Source of the DNA: Hanleya hanleyi
Lineage: Eukaryota; Mollusca; Polyplacophora; Lepidopleurida; Hanleyidae
NCBI GenBank assembly: GCA_036873755.1
Contig: JAVTVY010018669.1
Location: 1-64,000, forward strand
Length of the DNA: 64,000 nucleotides
Direction of reading: 5' to 3'
The position numbers and the translations under genes are program-made. How positions within the stretch are numbered: position 1 is the stretch's first letter; each line of letters starts with the position of its first letter. Shown here in pieces: positions 35,558 to 45,831 of the stretch. The notes under the pieces are model-generated. The model was not told the origin of the DNA. It saw only the letters and a list, made by a program, of their open reading frames with translations, and did not search any database.

Positions 35558-37983
35558 CCCTACCTGGCCTGGGGGGGGGGGCACTTTCCCCCTGTTGGTT
35601 TTTACCCCTCGGCCAAAATTTGGCCGAAGGGTATTGTCGTCGTCATGTACGTCCGTCCGTCCGTCTGTCCGTCTGTCCGTCTGTCCGTCACACCTTTCTC
35701 GTTACCAAGATATCTTCAGAACGACTTACCCTAGGCACACCAAACTTGCAGTGCACATCCGTATGCTTGTGACCCAGAACCCTATTGAATCTGGACCTGA
35801 TTGGTTAGAAACTTTGGCGGCCATCTTTAATTTATGCGAAACCATCACAGCTTTCTTGTTACCAAGATATCTTTAGAACGACTTACCCTAGGCACCCCAA
35901 ACTTGCACTGCACATCCATATGCTCATGACCCAGAACCCTATTGAATCTGGACCTGATTGGTTGGAAACTTGGGCGGCCATATTTAATTTATGCGAAATC
36001 ATTAATATTGTGTATCTTAGGTACCATTTCTCTGTTTAGTGTGAAACTTGGTATAGATCATCGATGCATCAAGAAACTTCAAAGGAATGACCAAACCAGT
36101 TTCCCTGATTCGGTGAAAACCTTGGCGGCCATCTTTAATTTATGCAAAATCTTCAATGATATATATCTCTGATACCATTCAAGTGTTCTATACGAAACTT
36201 GGTATACAGCATCGATGTATCAAGAGATCTGCATTGTATAGCCACATCAGTTCCTCTGAGTGGCGGGAAGGATGGGCGGCCATCTTTAATTTATGCAAAA
36301 TCATTAATGATCTCTATCTCTGATACTGTCCGAGTGCTCGATGTAAAATTTGGTATATATCATCGAAGCATCAATAGACTTACGATAAATGACAGTTCTG
36401 GCGTTTCTGATTGGGCGGAACCTTGGCGGCCATCTTTAATTGATGCAAAATCTTCAATGATGTATATCTTTGATACCATTTCAGTGTTCTATATGAAACT
36501 TGGTATCCAGCATCGATGTATCAAGAGACTTGCAATGAATAACCACATCGGTTCCTCTGAGTGGCGGGAAGGATGGGCGGCCATCTTTAATTTATGCGAA
36601 ATCATTAATGATCTATATCTCTGAAACGGTTCAAGTGCTCAATGTAAAATTTGGTATACATCATCGATGTATCAATAGACAGTTCTGGTTTTTCTGCTTG
36701 GGCGGAAACCTTGGTGGCCATCTTTAATTTATGCGAAATCTTTAATGATGTTTATCTTTGATACCATTTCAGTGTTCTATATGAAACTTGGTATACAGAA
36801 TCTATGTATCAAGAGACTTGCAATGAATAACCACATCAGTTTCTCTGAGTGGTGGGAAGGATGGGCGGCCATCTTTAATTTATGCGAAATCATTAGGGAT
36901 CTCTATCTCAGATAATTTTCAAATGTTCGATGTAAAATTTGGTATACATCGTCGATGCATCAACAGACTTATGTAATGAATACCGGTTTCTCTGATTGGA
37001 CGGAAACGTTTGAGGCCATTTCTAATGGCAAAATTCCTGAAGTCTTGTTTTAAATTGAATACATTATGAATGGCTGGCGCCCAGAGCCGAGGGGTTTTCA
37101 GATGCGCAGCTTCGTATTTGCTTGTATCTCCGGAACGACAAAAAATCGAGAGCTGAAACTCCGTGACTTTTTCGATTATCATATTGGGGTCATTTTGAGC
37201 CTATTTGCATGACCCCCCGAGCAAAGGATCATGGGTAAATTCAAAATGGCGGCCATGTGGGGGTACCAGAAAAGTGATGTTTTCGCCATATTTCTTCAAA
37301 AATTACGCAAAAATTCAGCATGTTGATCCAACTCGATTCTATGCATTTTTCTGAAACATATGTCTTAGCATCACCAAAAAACACCCCCTGATTTGTTCCC
37401 CCTCCCTCCCTTCCTCCATTAACCCTACCAGGCCTGGGGGAGGGGGGGCAAAAATGCCCTCCTGCCAAACTTTCTGCGATAGCTCTGAAAAGCCAAAAAA
37501 TGGAGAGCTGAAACATTCTTGACGTTATAGGGTATCGTATTGGGGTCATTTTGAGCCTATTTGCATAATCCCACGAGCAGAGGATCATGGGTAAATTCAA
37601 AATGGCGGCCATATGGGGTACCAGAAAAAGTTATGCTTTCGTCATATTTCTTCAAAAATTTTGCTTTTCTCTATGGAAAAGTGGATAAAACTTATTTTAT
37701 TTCATATCAGATTATTATTTACTAATTTATCATGCAGTTTTTGCGAAGAAAATCCAAAAATTAAAAAATTTGACGATTTTGACCGAAAAATCGTCCAAAA
37801 ATGGCATCACAGTGACGTCATCATGCCGGCCATCTTGGATTTTTTTACATTTTCTGGTAGAGCTTGACCCAAAGATATAGTGGTAAGTTTCAGCCCTCTA
37901 GCCTTAGCGATAGCGAAAATATATAGGGGGCACTTTCCGCCCCCAGGCTGCGGTACACCCCAAATCGCCCAGGCCAGATAGGG
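35558..37983. mobile_element. TTAA-flanked (piggyBac-like) element with a nested insertion
   Basis: CCCTACCTGGCCTGGG at the left and CCCAGGCCAGATAGGG at the right form 16-bp inverted ends with one mismatch. TTAA flanks both (35554-35557, 37984-37987). TTAA duplications and CCC-starting ends are piggyBac hallmarks. Inside are the nested element 35604-37118 and two related ~350-bp blocks (37130-37420, 37480-37860) sharing GAGAGCTGAAAC and CATGGGTAAATTCAAAATGG. A third end-like TTAACCCTACCAGGCCTGGG lies at 37421. There is no transposase. Confidence 0.8.
35604..37118 (+). mobile_element. ~150-bp-unit element, copy 3, nested in a TTAA element
   Basis: It is very close to copy 2 across its length, with a short deletion near 37035. 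It is inserted 46 bp inside the left end of the TTAA element 35558-37983, so it is younger than that host. Confidence 0.9.
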
Positions 37984-37987
37984 TTAA

Positions 37988-39018
37988 AGAGTTCTCCCCA
38001 TTGGCAACCTTAGTTGAATCTTATTCCTTTCTAGTTCATCCTCATTCTCTTTTTCCTGACAAAAAGACAGCAGGCCGCCATTTTCGACATGCGGTCTGGT
38101 ATCGGGAACCCTGGAATGACTTTGCTATGTTAAACATTTTGAGGGCTCCCGATTGCCACTAAGTCCGGGATATCAGCGAGCTTTCCCACGAGTTTTCCGA
38201 ACTGTAAACATTTGATTTTCTTCAACAGATCAGGGAAAAAAAGAAATTGAAAAAATTATTTTTTAAAAAAACTTGAGTCACAGGGATATTGTTGGATCAG
38301 TCGGGTTACCATGGTTACCCCAAACAAACAGCTTTTTAATTTAGACCCAAATTGTATTCGCTGTAAAAGTAGAAATATTGTTTGCATTATCTGGAAAAGT
38401 ATTTCCGAAAGAATGGTACTGTGTAGGCCTACATGGTATGCTGTGTTGCAACTTACAATGTACAAGAGAATAATAGCAGCAAGTTCAGAAATTGAATTAA
38501 AGTGTTGTAAAGTTATGGCGGCTGTGGGGCATGTGGGGGAGGATAGAGGCCAATGTCTTGTGTCGTTTGTCAAACACATCCGGATATACTAACCTTATCT
38601 TTGCTCTAAGAGCCGAATTTTATTTATCTTTCCCCTATATTTTTCTCTAAAGGTGAGTGGGAGCGATGTCAATTGTCAAAATCATCTATAACAGAGACAG
38701 ATGACTGTCCGGCATCATGCCATGATAAACAAAATTTCATCCGGATTGAGTCCCAAGTCGAGGATAAAAACAGCATTATTGCATTGTGTATTATTTCACA
38801 ACATTTTGTCCTACTTTTGAACTCTTTTGATGAGACAACAGTTTGCCCTACAAGCATGCCATATCTGGCGATTCGTCTTGAATTACAGGAATATACATGT
38901 AAGACTGCTGTTAATAAAATTCACTGTCACAGCGAATAAGGGATGACATGCCAAGGTAAATACTCACTCAGTGTTGTAATACTGACTGTGCTCCCAGTTA
39001 CTTGTAACGTGATATTTT
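37988..39018. other. Intronic sequence, nothing firm
   Basis: Opposite open frames at 38256-38592 have no recognised domain. GGGTTACCATGGTTACCCC near 38303 is a near-palindrome. Confidence 0.45.
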
Positions 39019-39451
39019 CCTACGAAGTATGAAATTGTCCAGTAATGCAAATTGTCCGGTAATGAGTCCGTCAGTCTGTTAGTCAGTCCATCCGAATCCT
39101 TTCGTCGGCAAAATAAGGAGAACTGTTGACATTAGAACCTTGATTTTTGGCATGAAGGTGCATTAGGAGACTTACCAACAAGTTCTGAGCTGACCTACTT
39201 TTGATGAAAATTTCCGGCGATTTTTGGTGAAAATCACTGGTGATTCTGACTTGGGCAGTGCCCATCTTAATATAGGCAGGATTTCAACTGGGAGTGGGGA
39301 TTTCCAAGAGTTTGGTTCGCGTCGGAGTCCTAATGCCTACCCTACTTCGTAGATCCTGTGATGTTAGTCACACTGCTCTTGTTAAACATGATAAAAATTA
39401 ATAATAAATCTGGCTGAAATGTAAGCAGAACTGGACAAAAGGCAATGATTA

Positions 39452-39552
39452 GATGTAAGACTCAAGAAATATAATTGACAAAGGATCCGCAGCAAGTTGT
39501 ATTGACAGTCTTTTGTCCAGGATATTACCTTTTCAATAGGAGGTTTTACACC
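39452..39552. mobile_element. ~100-bp MITE, copy 1
   Basis: It has GATGTAAGACTC...GAGGTTTTACACC ends and an interior matching 43470-43570 in reverse (AATTGACAAAGGATC, GACAGTCTTTTGTCCAGG). Confidence 0.75.
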
Positions 39553-39699
39553 AAAGCCTGGCCGGACAAATTGATGCTTTGTGATGGTCTTGCGTGCATG
39601 TTAACAACATAAATTACAATATCATCTCATGAGTGCTCAGAAGAGACATGCTCAATGTCAACATTGAAATAAAATGGTCATCGTCAAGGTCCCTTTACT

Positions 39700-41640
39700 T
39701 GTAGAATACAGAAAGAAATGCATGAGAGAATATGATGAAATGTATGTGAATCTGATGAAATGTAGAATCTGATGAAATGTACATGTACGTGTTACAAGAC
39801 AAACTGATGAAATGTATAAGAGAATCTGATGAAATGTATAATAGGAGAAGCGGATGAAATGTGTAACATAATCTGATGAAATGTATTAGAGAATTATGAA
39901 ATGTAAATGAGTACCGGTTGAAATGTATAAGAGAATCTGATGACGGGTATAAGAGAATCTGATGACATTTAAGAGAATTTGATAACATGTGTAAGAGAAT
40001 CTGTCAAAATGTACAAGAGAATGATGAAATGTACATGTATATGAGTACGATACCAGATGAAATGTGAATCTGATGAAATGTATACATGTAAGAGTAACAG
40101 ATGAAATGTATCAGCACTGGATGAAATGTTTAAGAGAATCTGATGAATGTGTAAGAGAATCTGATGAAATGTATATGAGTACCGGATGAAATGCATAAGA
40201 GAATCTGATGACATATATAAGAGAATCTGATGACATGTATAAGAGAATCTGATGACATATATAAGAGAATCTGATGACATATATAAGAGAATCTGATGAC
40301 ATATATAAGAGAATCTGATGACATATATAAGAGTACCGGATGAAATGCGTAAGAGAATCTGATGACATGTACAAGAGAATCTGATATGTATAAGAGAATC
40401 TGATGACATGTATAAGAGAATCTGATGACATATATAAGAGAATGTGATGACATATATAAGAGAATCTGATGACATATATAAGAGTACTGGATGAAATGCT
40501 TAAGAGAATCTGATGACATGTACAAGAGAATCTGATGACATGTACAAGAGAATCTGATGACATATATAAGAGAATCTGATGACATGTATAAGAGAATCTG
40601 ATGACATATATAAGAGTACCGGATGAAATGCGTAAGAGAATCTGATGACATGTACAAGAGAATCTGATATGTACAAGAGAATCTGATGAAATGCGTAAGA
40701 GAATCTGATGACATGTATAAGAGAATCTGATGACATGTACGAGAGAATCTGATGACATATATAAGAGAATCTGATGACATGTATAAGAGAATCTGATGAC
40801 ATATATAAGAGAATCTGATGACATATATGAGAGTACCGGATGAAATGCGCAAGAGAATCTGATGACATGTACAAGAGAATCTGATGACATGTATAAGAGA
40901 ATCTGATGACATATATAAGAGAATCTGATGACATATATAAGAGAATCTGATGACATAGAATCTGATGACATATATAAGAGTACCGGATGAAATGCGTAAG
41001 AGAATCTGATGACATGTACAAGAGAATCTGATGACATGTATAAGAGAATCTGATGACATACATGTATATAAGAGAATCTGATGACATATATAAGAGAATC
41101 TGATGACATATATAAGAGAATCTGATGACATATATAAGAGTACCGGATGAAATGCGTAAGAGAATCTGATGACATGTACAAGAGAATCTGATGACATGTA
41201 CAAGAGAATCTGATGACATATATAAGAGAATCTGATGACATATATAATAGAATCTGATGACATATATGAGAGTACCGGATGAAATGCGTAGGAGAATCTG
41301 ATGACATGTACAAGAGAATCTGATGACATGTATAAGAGAATCTGATGACATATATAAGAGAATCTGTTGACATACATGTATATAAGAGAATCTGATGACA
41401 TATATGAGAGTACCGGATGAAATGCGTAAGAGAATCTGATGACATGTACAAGAGAATCTGATGACATGTATAAGAGAATCTGATGACATATATAAGAGAA
41501 TCTGTTGACATACATGTATATAAGAGAATCTGATGACATATATAATAGAATCTGATGACATATAGAGTACCGGATGAAATGCATAAGGGAATCTGATGAC
41601 ATGTGCAAGAGAATATGTTGAAATGTTTTCAGTGCTCGAG
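39700..41640. repeat. 22-bp minisatellite (GAGAATCTGATGACATATATAA-type)
   Basis: About 85 units of 22 bp, cleanest from 40135 to 41630. A CATATATA/CATGTATA/CATGTACA alternation and periodic ACCGGATGAAATGCGTAAGA units give a higher-order pattern of roughly 150-350 bp. Because 22 is 1 modulo 3 and the unit has no minus-strand stop, all three minus frames stay open and read the same peptide cycle (SDSLIYVIRFSYICHQ...), giving false ORFs of 395-521 codons. Confidence 0.97.
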
Positions 41641-42215
41641 GAAATTTCAGAGAAAATTGAACTAAATATTTTGATGTGATAGTACAACAGTACATACAGC
41701 TATAGTGTACATGTACTCAATCCCAGTGTTTTGATACTGTAATTTCCTTACCGGTGGCTACATACACACTTGTTTGTGTATATAAGAAACATGGATTGAA
41801 ATAAAATCACTGAATCGCTGTTACACTACTGTACATGTATATAAGAAAATTGAACTTTAAAATAGAACATCATTGAAACATGTGAACAGTGCGACTAATG
41901 TCACAGGACCTATGAAGTAGGGTAGGCATTAGGACTCCGATGCGCACTGAACTCTTGGACCCCCAGTTGAAATCCTGCTTATATTAAGATGGGGACGGCC
42001 CAAGTCGGAATCACCAGTGATTTTCATAAAAAATCCCCAGAAATTTTCATCAATAGTAGGTCAGCTGAGAACTTGCTGGTAACAATCCCATAATGCACCT
42101 TCATGCCAAAAATCAAGGTTCTATTCTCAACGGTTCTCTTTATTTTGCCGACGAAAGGATTCGGATGAACTCATTACCAGACAATTTGCAAATGGTAGCC
42201 TACTTCGTAGGAATA

Positions 42216-42291
42216 GATGAAATAACTGGATTACAATTCATGATGACTACAGATCTTGAACCCGGTATGTCATCAGTTGTTGGAGTTGTTT
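42216..42291 (+). pseudogene. Tandem duplicate of hyccin acceptor and exon 5' end
   Basis: These 76 bases are about 80% identical (61 of 76 by eye) to the next 76 bases (42292-42367), which hold the branch/acceptor region and first 13 codons of the hyccin exon. The copy keeps an AG acceptor (42251-42252) and would read ILNPVCHQLLELFDEITAL before a stop, against [14 protein letters not shown] in the real exon. It has no donor and no remainder of the exon, so it is a partial exon duplication and not a full alternative exon. If spliced to, it would truncate the protein. Confidence 0.8.
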
Positions 42292-42328
42292 GATGAAATA
42301 ACTGCATTGTAATTCCTGTTAACTGCAG

Positions 42329-42463
42329 ATCTTGGATCCTGTGTGTCATCAGTTGTTTGAGTTCTACCGTTCCAAGAAGGAAGAGCTCCAGCGTTTCACC
42401 CTCGAGTTTGTTCCCATACTTGTCTGGCTCTACCTGAACTCGTTGAGTAGGAATGACAAAAAG
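42329..42463 (+). CDS. FAM126: Hyccin (FAM126) coding exon with [11 protein letters not shown] motif
   Basis: This 135-nt exon encodes 45 residues beginning [20 protein letters not shown], followed by [20 protein letters not shown] and RNDKK. It starts after AACTGCAG and ends at a strong AAG|GTGAGT donor; both ends are phase 0 and fit directly onto the exon at 23785-23889. '[13 protein letters not shown]...LLQFTLQFLPELIWCYL' is a hallmark of vertebrate hyccin, so the identification is firm. The segment belongs to the N-terminal helical part of the protein, which packs against TTC7 in the PI4KA complex. The intron before it is 18,439 nt and full of repeats; a foldback element ends 117 nt upstream, and a partial copy of this exon's 5' end sits in between. 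The next exon (the 'EALLLGxYNLE' region) was not seen in 42464-64000. Confidence 0.95.
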
Positions 42464-43469
42464 GTGAGTCAGTCCATTCTTCTCACCCCCCCCAAATTGT
42501 TTATCCACTACCACCACTCTCACCCTTGCCACCGCTGTTTTGGAAAACTCGTACAAAACGGTGATCTCATCTTAGATACTGCTTTGAAAAGCAAATGCCA
42601 TAAGCAGTATCTGACCGATGTTTACCTGTAAGGAGAGTAAAAAGATTGGACAATGTATTTTACCTAAGATGTCCCATCTTGACCATAATGTTAACCACAA
42701 ATTGAATCCAGGGTGCCAGAATTCTAATTTTCAAGGTTTTCCCTACATGGCAGGTACATGTACTCTTTAATTTCATAAGCATGAGGCATTGTCTGGAAGG
42801 GCCATGCAGTAGTCCTGCAGATATATTTCATGATTATTTCTCAATCTTGTGTACCGTAGCAAGTGCATGTGTGAAAGTTTGCCAGTTACTTGCCGATGGG
42901 CGGTGGTTCTCTCTGGATACTCAGGCATTCTCCACTATTCAAACCAAACCATACCAACCAAATCTAACCCCCCCCCCCACCCATAGCAGTACACATACAC
43001 TTTGTTTGTGGTTAATAACTTACAACAATGTGCACAATTTGATCGCAACTGAACACACTAATGTACAAAAGTTTTTCTCTTTCTATTAAATGATATAGTT
43101 GCCACAGATCTTTGCATGGTTGTCACAGTCTGTCAGTTTGGAAAATTGAAGTGCTTTCGTGAGGGGCGTGATTTGCATGCATGGATTTTTGCCTGAAAAA
43201 AAAGGCAGATAACCAGTGTCTCTCATGAATATATACATGTATATACATCTGCAAAAATTTGTCCAAAGACTCATTGTTATAAATGGTACCTGCATCTCAC
43301 TTAACATGTGGTTATGCAAAAGAAAAATCTCAAATTCAAGTTCTATTCTATGCCCTTCGACAGTGATTCTGTACTACTGTAATGCATATTAGCACTGTGG
43401 GAGAGTCTACATGTACTCGGAACAGTTTTTGCGCATGGTCAAACATGGTCTAAAAGATGGCAAGGCTTT
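42464..43469. other. Hyccin intron, no further exon seen
   Basis: C-rich runs lie at 42485 and 42969. The frames at 42781-43089 and 43086-43319 are unsupported. Confidence 0.5.
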
Positions 43470-43570
43470 GGTGTAAGACCTCCCATTGAAAAGGTAATAT
43501 CCTGGACAAAAGACTGACAATACAACTTGCAGCAGATCCTTTGTCAATTATATTTCGTGAGTCTTACACC
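43470..43570. mobile_element. ~100-bp MITE, copy 2
   Basis: GGTGTAAGAC and GTCTTACACC are perfect 10-bp inverted ends around sequence homologous to 39452-39552. Confidence 0.8.
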
Positions 43571-43635
43571 AAATCGTTGCCTAAAAGACGAACTCATTGC
43601 CCGTCGTATTTTCTTAACCAATCAAGTAAAACTTT

Positions 43636-43837
43636 AGACAGATTTTCATCTACATGCCTGTCACCAGAAATTGTGAACAGCTCCATGAACAAATCAGCTT
43701 GATCGATGAGAGGATTTCATCAAGTTTTTTTTAATTAGACAGATTTTCATCTACATGCCTGTCACCAGAAATTGTGAACAGCTCCATGAACAAATCAGCT
43801 TGATCGATGAGAGGATTTCATCAAGTTTTTTTTAATT
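43636..43837 (+). repeat. Identical 101-bp tandem duplication
   Basis: AGACAGATTTTCATCTACAT...AGTTTTTTTTAATT occurs twice in a row without a difference that I can see. Confidence 0.95.
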
Positions 43838-44505
43838 AACAGGTCATCAGGTTTTTGCTGAACTATTTTTTTTCTCTTGAATGAATGGGTGCGATTTTTT
43901 GGATCCCGCAATCAGCTTTTACAGGAGCTGAGCCTGAGAGGTGTTCGTGCAATTGCTCTCATAACAATTTATAGACATATTCGAATAAATTTTTGCATAT
44001 TTGTTCAACAATATACCTTCAGTTCACCAATGGTTAAATTTATTGCAAAAGGAATTTTTGCCTATTAATATTAAGGCCTGAGATGTTCTTCTCCACCTTA
44101 AAGTGATCGTAAACCCTCAAGTAAAGTTTCCATCAAATGAAAGATCATTGCAAACAGTGTGAGAAAATATTTGTTTTAATTTTTTACGGTTTTATCACAC
44201 AGAGTAAACTGCAATTAAAGCATGGTATTCTATGGTGGTCTGTTGCAATCATATCTACGTCCAGTGACGTCACACTGCCTTAATACATATATTTCAAACT
44301 TTGTATGCACTTTCCAGTGCTTGATTCAACCTTAAGGTGTGTATACTTTGAGTTTCAACACAATGTGCATGTTTCACCAAAATCTGGGAGATGGTGACTC
44401 ATGAGTGTCAAGTCAATTTGAATCTTGCATTTAATTTCCCAAATTTTGGAACATGCACATTGGAACAGTGAGTCTGTGTTGAAACTGAAAGTATACATAC
44501 CTTAA

Positions 44506-45585
44506 CCCTTTCACCGATTATTTTCCCTGACAAAAGTGACCTGCTGACGATCAATTCCCTGAGAACTGTTAAAATTTGTATATGTTGTCTTTGGAATGTT
44601 AGAAAACGTGTTTGCGTCTGAGATTTGTAGAAAAACATAGGGACCCTGTCTCCACAATGAACACTCCGGTGTTATTTGCTCCAGTTTTATAGCAAAATAA
44701 ATCAAATAGCTGGCATACAAAATTAGGTTTTACTTCAAGAGAATGCGCTTTCCCCGGCTTTCTCGACTTGAAAACGTCAAAATTCAACGGAGAAATCGTC
44801 TTTTTTCGATCGCATTTGACGGTGTTTATCTCGAGTTGTACTCGGCCATTTGCAATGTTTGACCTCTCATTCGAAAGCGTGGGCTTTCCCCTTTCTGTAC
44901 ATGACATGACCTGGGACGGATGGCAAAAATAAAATGGACGATACGATTGGATTGAAAATGATGTAATTCCATTTTTCCAGCCACTGTCTACGCGCTTCTT
45001 ATCTGCTGGCGGATGGAGGTCACGTGGGCGAAATTACGCATACCGATTGGCTCGTCGTCCGAAAGCGGCAACCATCTTGGGCGAAATAGAAAGTTGGTTG
45101 TCAAACTTTGTGGATCAAGACTCGTAAAAATATGGAAATAAACTTTGCCGGTTGTCGTTGGCAGTTTTAATCGTCTGGGGAATATTCACCACGCTTTACC
45201 AGTCGTGTAACATCAAAAATACAGGAGTTAGGATGAGGTTTTCGATGATTTTTTTCATTTCTGCGGCTTGCTGCCGAGAGGCCCGTCACACGGTATGTGA
45301 AAAAAAAACGCATTTTTCGCTCCGATTTTTTTCGTTCAACATCTAATTTTGCTTTATTTCTTTTGCGGAGCAAACAAACAATTTCGAGAATCAAATTGAT
45401 CAAGGTTTTGACTTTCCAGAAGTATACAGTGTTTGATAGGTTTCCGTTAAAACGAATGCAAAAAAATAAAAATGCTGTACCCATCGTGATGGCCAACAGG
45501 TTTAAAGCTAACCCGATCAATCGGGGATGATCGTACGGGTGGCACTCTCGTTATCCCCGTACACCGGGTTTAATCGGTGAAAGGG
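44506..45585. mobile_element. PiggyBac-like 1,080-bp element with TTAA duplication
   Basis: CCCTTTCACCGATTA at both ends in inverted orientation (15 of 15), with TTAA at 44502-44505 and 45586-45589. The interior carries no transposase frame but a promoter-like block and candidate first exon (44980-45293). Opposing 102- and 117-codon minus frames have no recognised domain. Confidence 0.9.
44980..45293 (+). promoter_or_regulatory. Promoter-like island and candidate coding first exon inside a piggyBac-like element
   Basis: GGTCACGTGGGC (E-box), CGATTGGCTCG (inverted CCAAT) and GCAACCATCTTGGG (YY1-type) are followed by an ATG (45233) that opens MRFSMIFFISAACCREARHT, resembling a short secretion signal. 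The frame reaches a GTATGT donor after ACG at 45293. No downstream exon is present inside the element. Confidence 0.35.
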
Positions 45586-45831
45586 TTAAGCTTGAATCAA
45601 GCACTGGAAAGTGCATACAAAGTTTGAAATATATGTATTAAGGCAGTGTGACGTCACTGGACCTAAATATGTTTGCAACAGACCACCATAGAATACCATG
45701 CTGTAATTGCAGTTTACTCTGTGTAATAAAATCATAAAAAATTAAAATAAATATTTTCCCACACTGTTCGCAATGGTCTTTCATTTGATGCAAACTTTAC
45801 TTGAGGGTTTACGATCACTTTAAAAGAGTAA

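Larger units (their letters stand above)
39019..42211. mobile_element. 3.2-kb foldback element enclosing a minisatellite
   Basis: Arms of ~330 bases (39019-39390 and 41885-42211) are inverted copies; outer ends are CCTACGAAGTA and TACTTCGTAGG. Shared arm words include CTTTCGTCGGCAAAATAA, TTGATTTTTGGCATGAAGGT and GCATTAGGACTCCG in reverse. The interior holds a small MITE (39452-39552) and the 22-bp minisatellite. Its right end is 117 bp from the hyccin exon. Confidence 0.8.
44095..45831. mobile_element. Foldback element (TTAAAGTGATCGTAAACC) split by a TTAA element
   Basis: CTTAAAGTGATCGTAAACCC at the left is mirrored by GGGTTTACGATCACTTTAA at the right; arms are ~400 bases. A smaller uninterrupted copy lies at 57189-57777, where the site corresponding to the insertion is intact. 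Confidence 0.9.

Noticed and set aside
34978..38312. GGTAACAGACC...GTCGGGTTACC as ends of one element
   Set aside because: The ends match poorly and CAGGGATATTG lies in direct, not inverted, orientation; no target duplication.
39700..41640. CRISPR-like array
   Set aside because: Units are contiguous 22-bp repeats without unique spacers in a eukaryotic genome.
40111..41695. ORFs of 395-521 codons on the minus strand
   Set aside because: They are the three frames of one 22-bp minisatellite and give the same peptide cycle; no gene.
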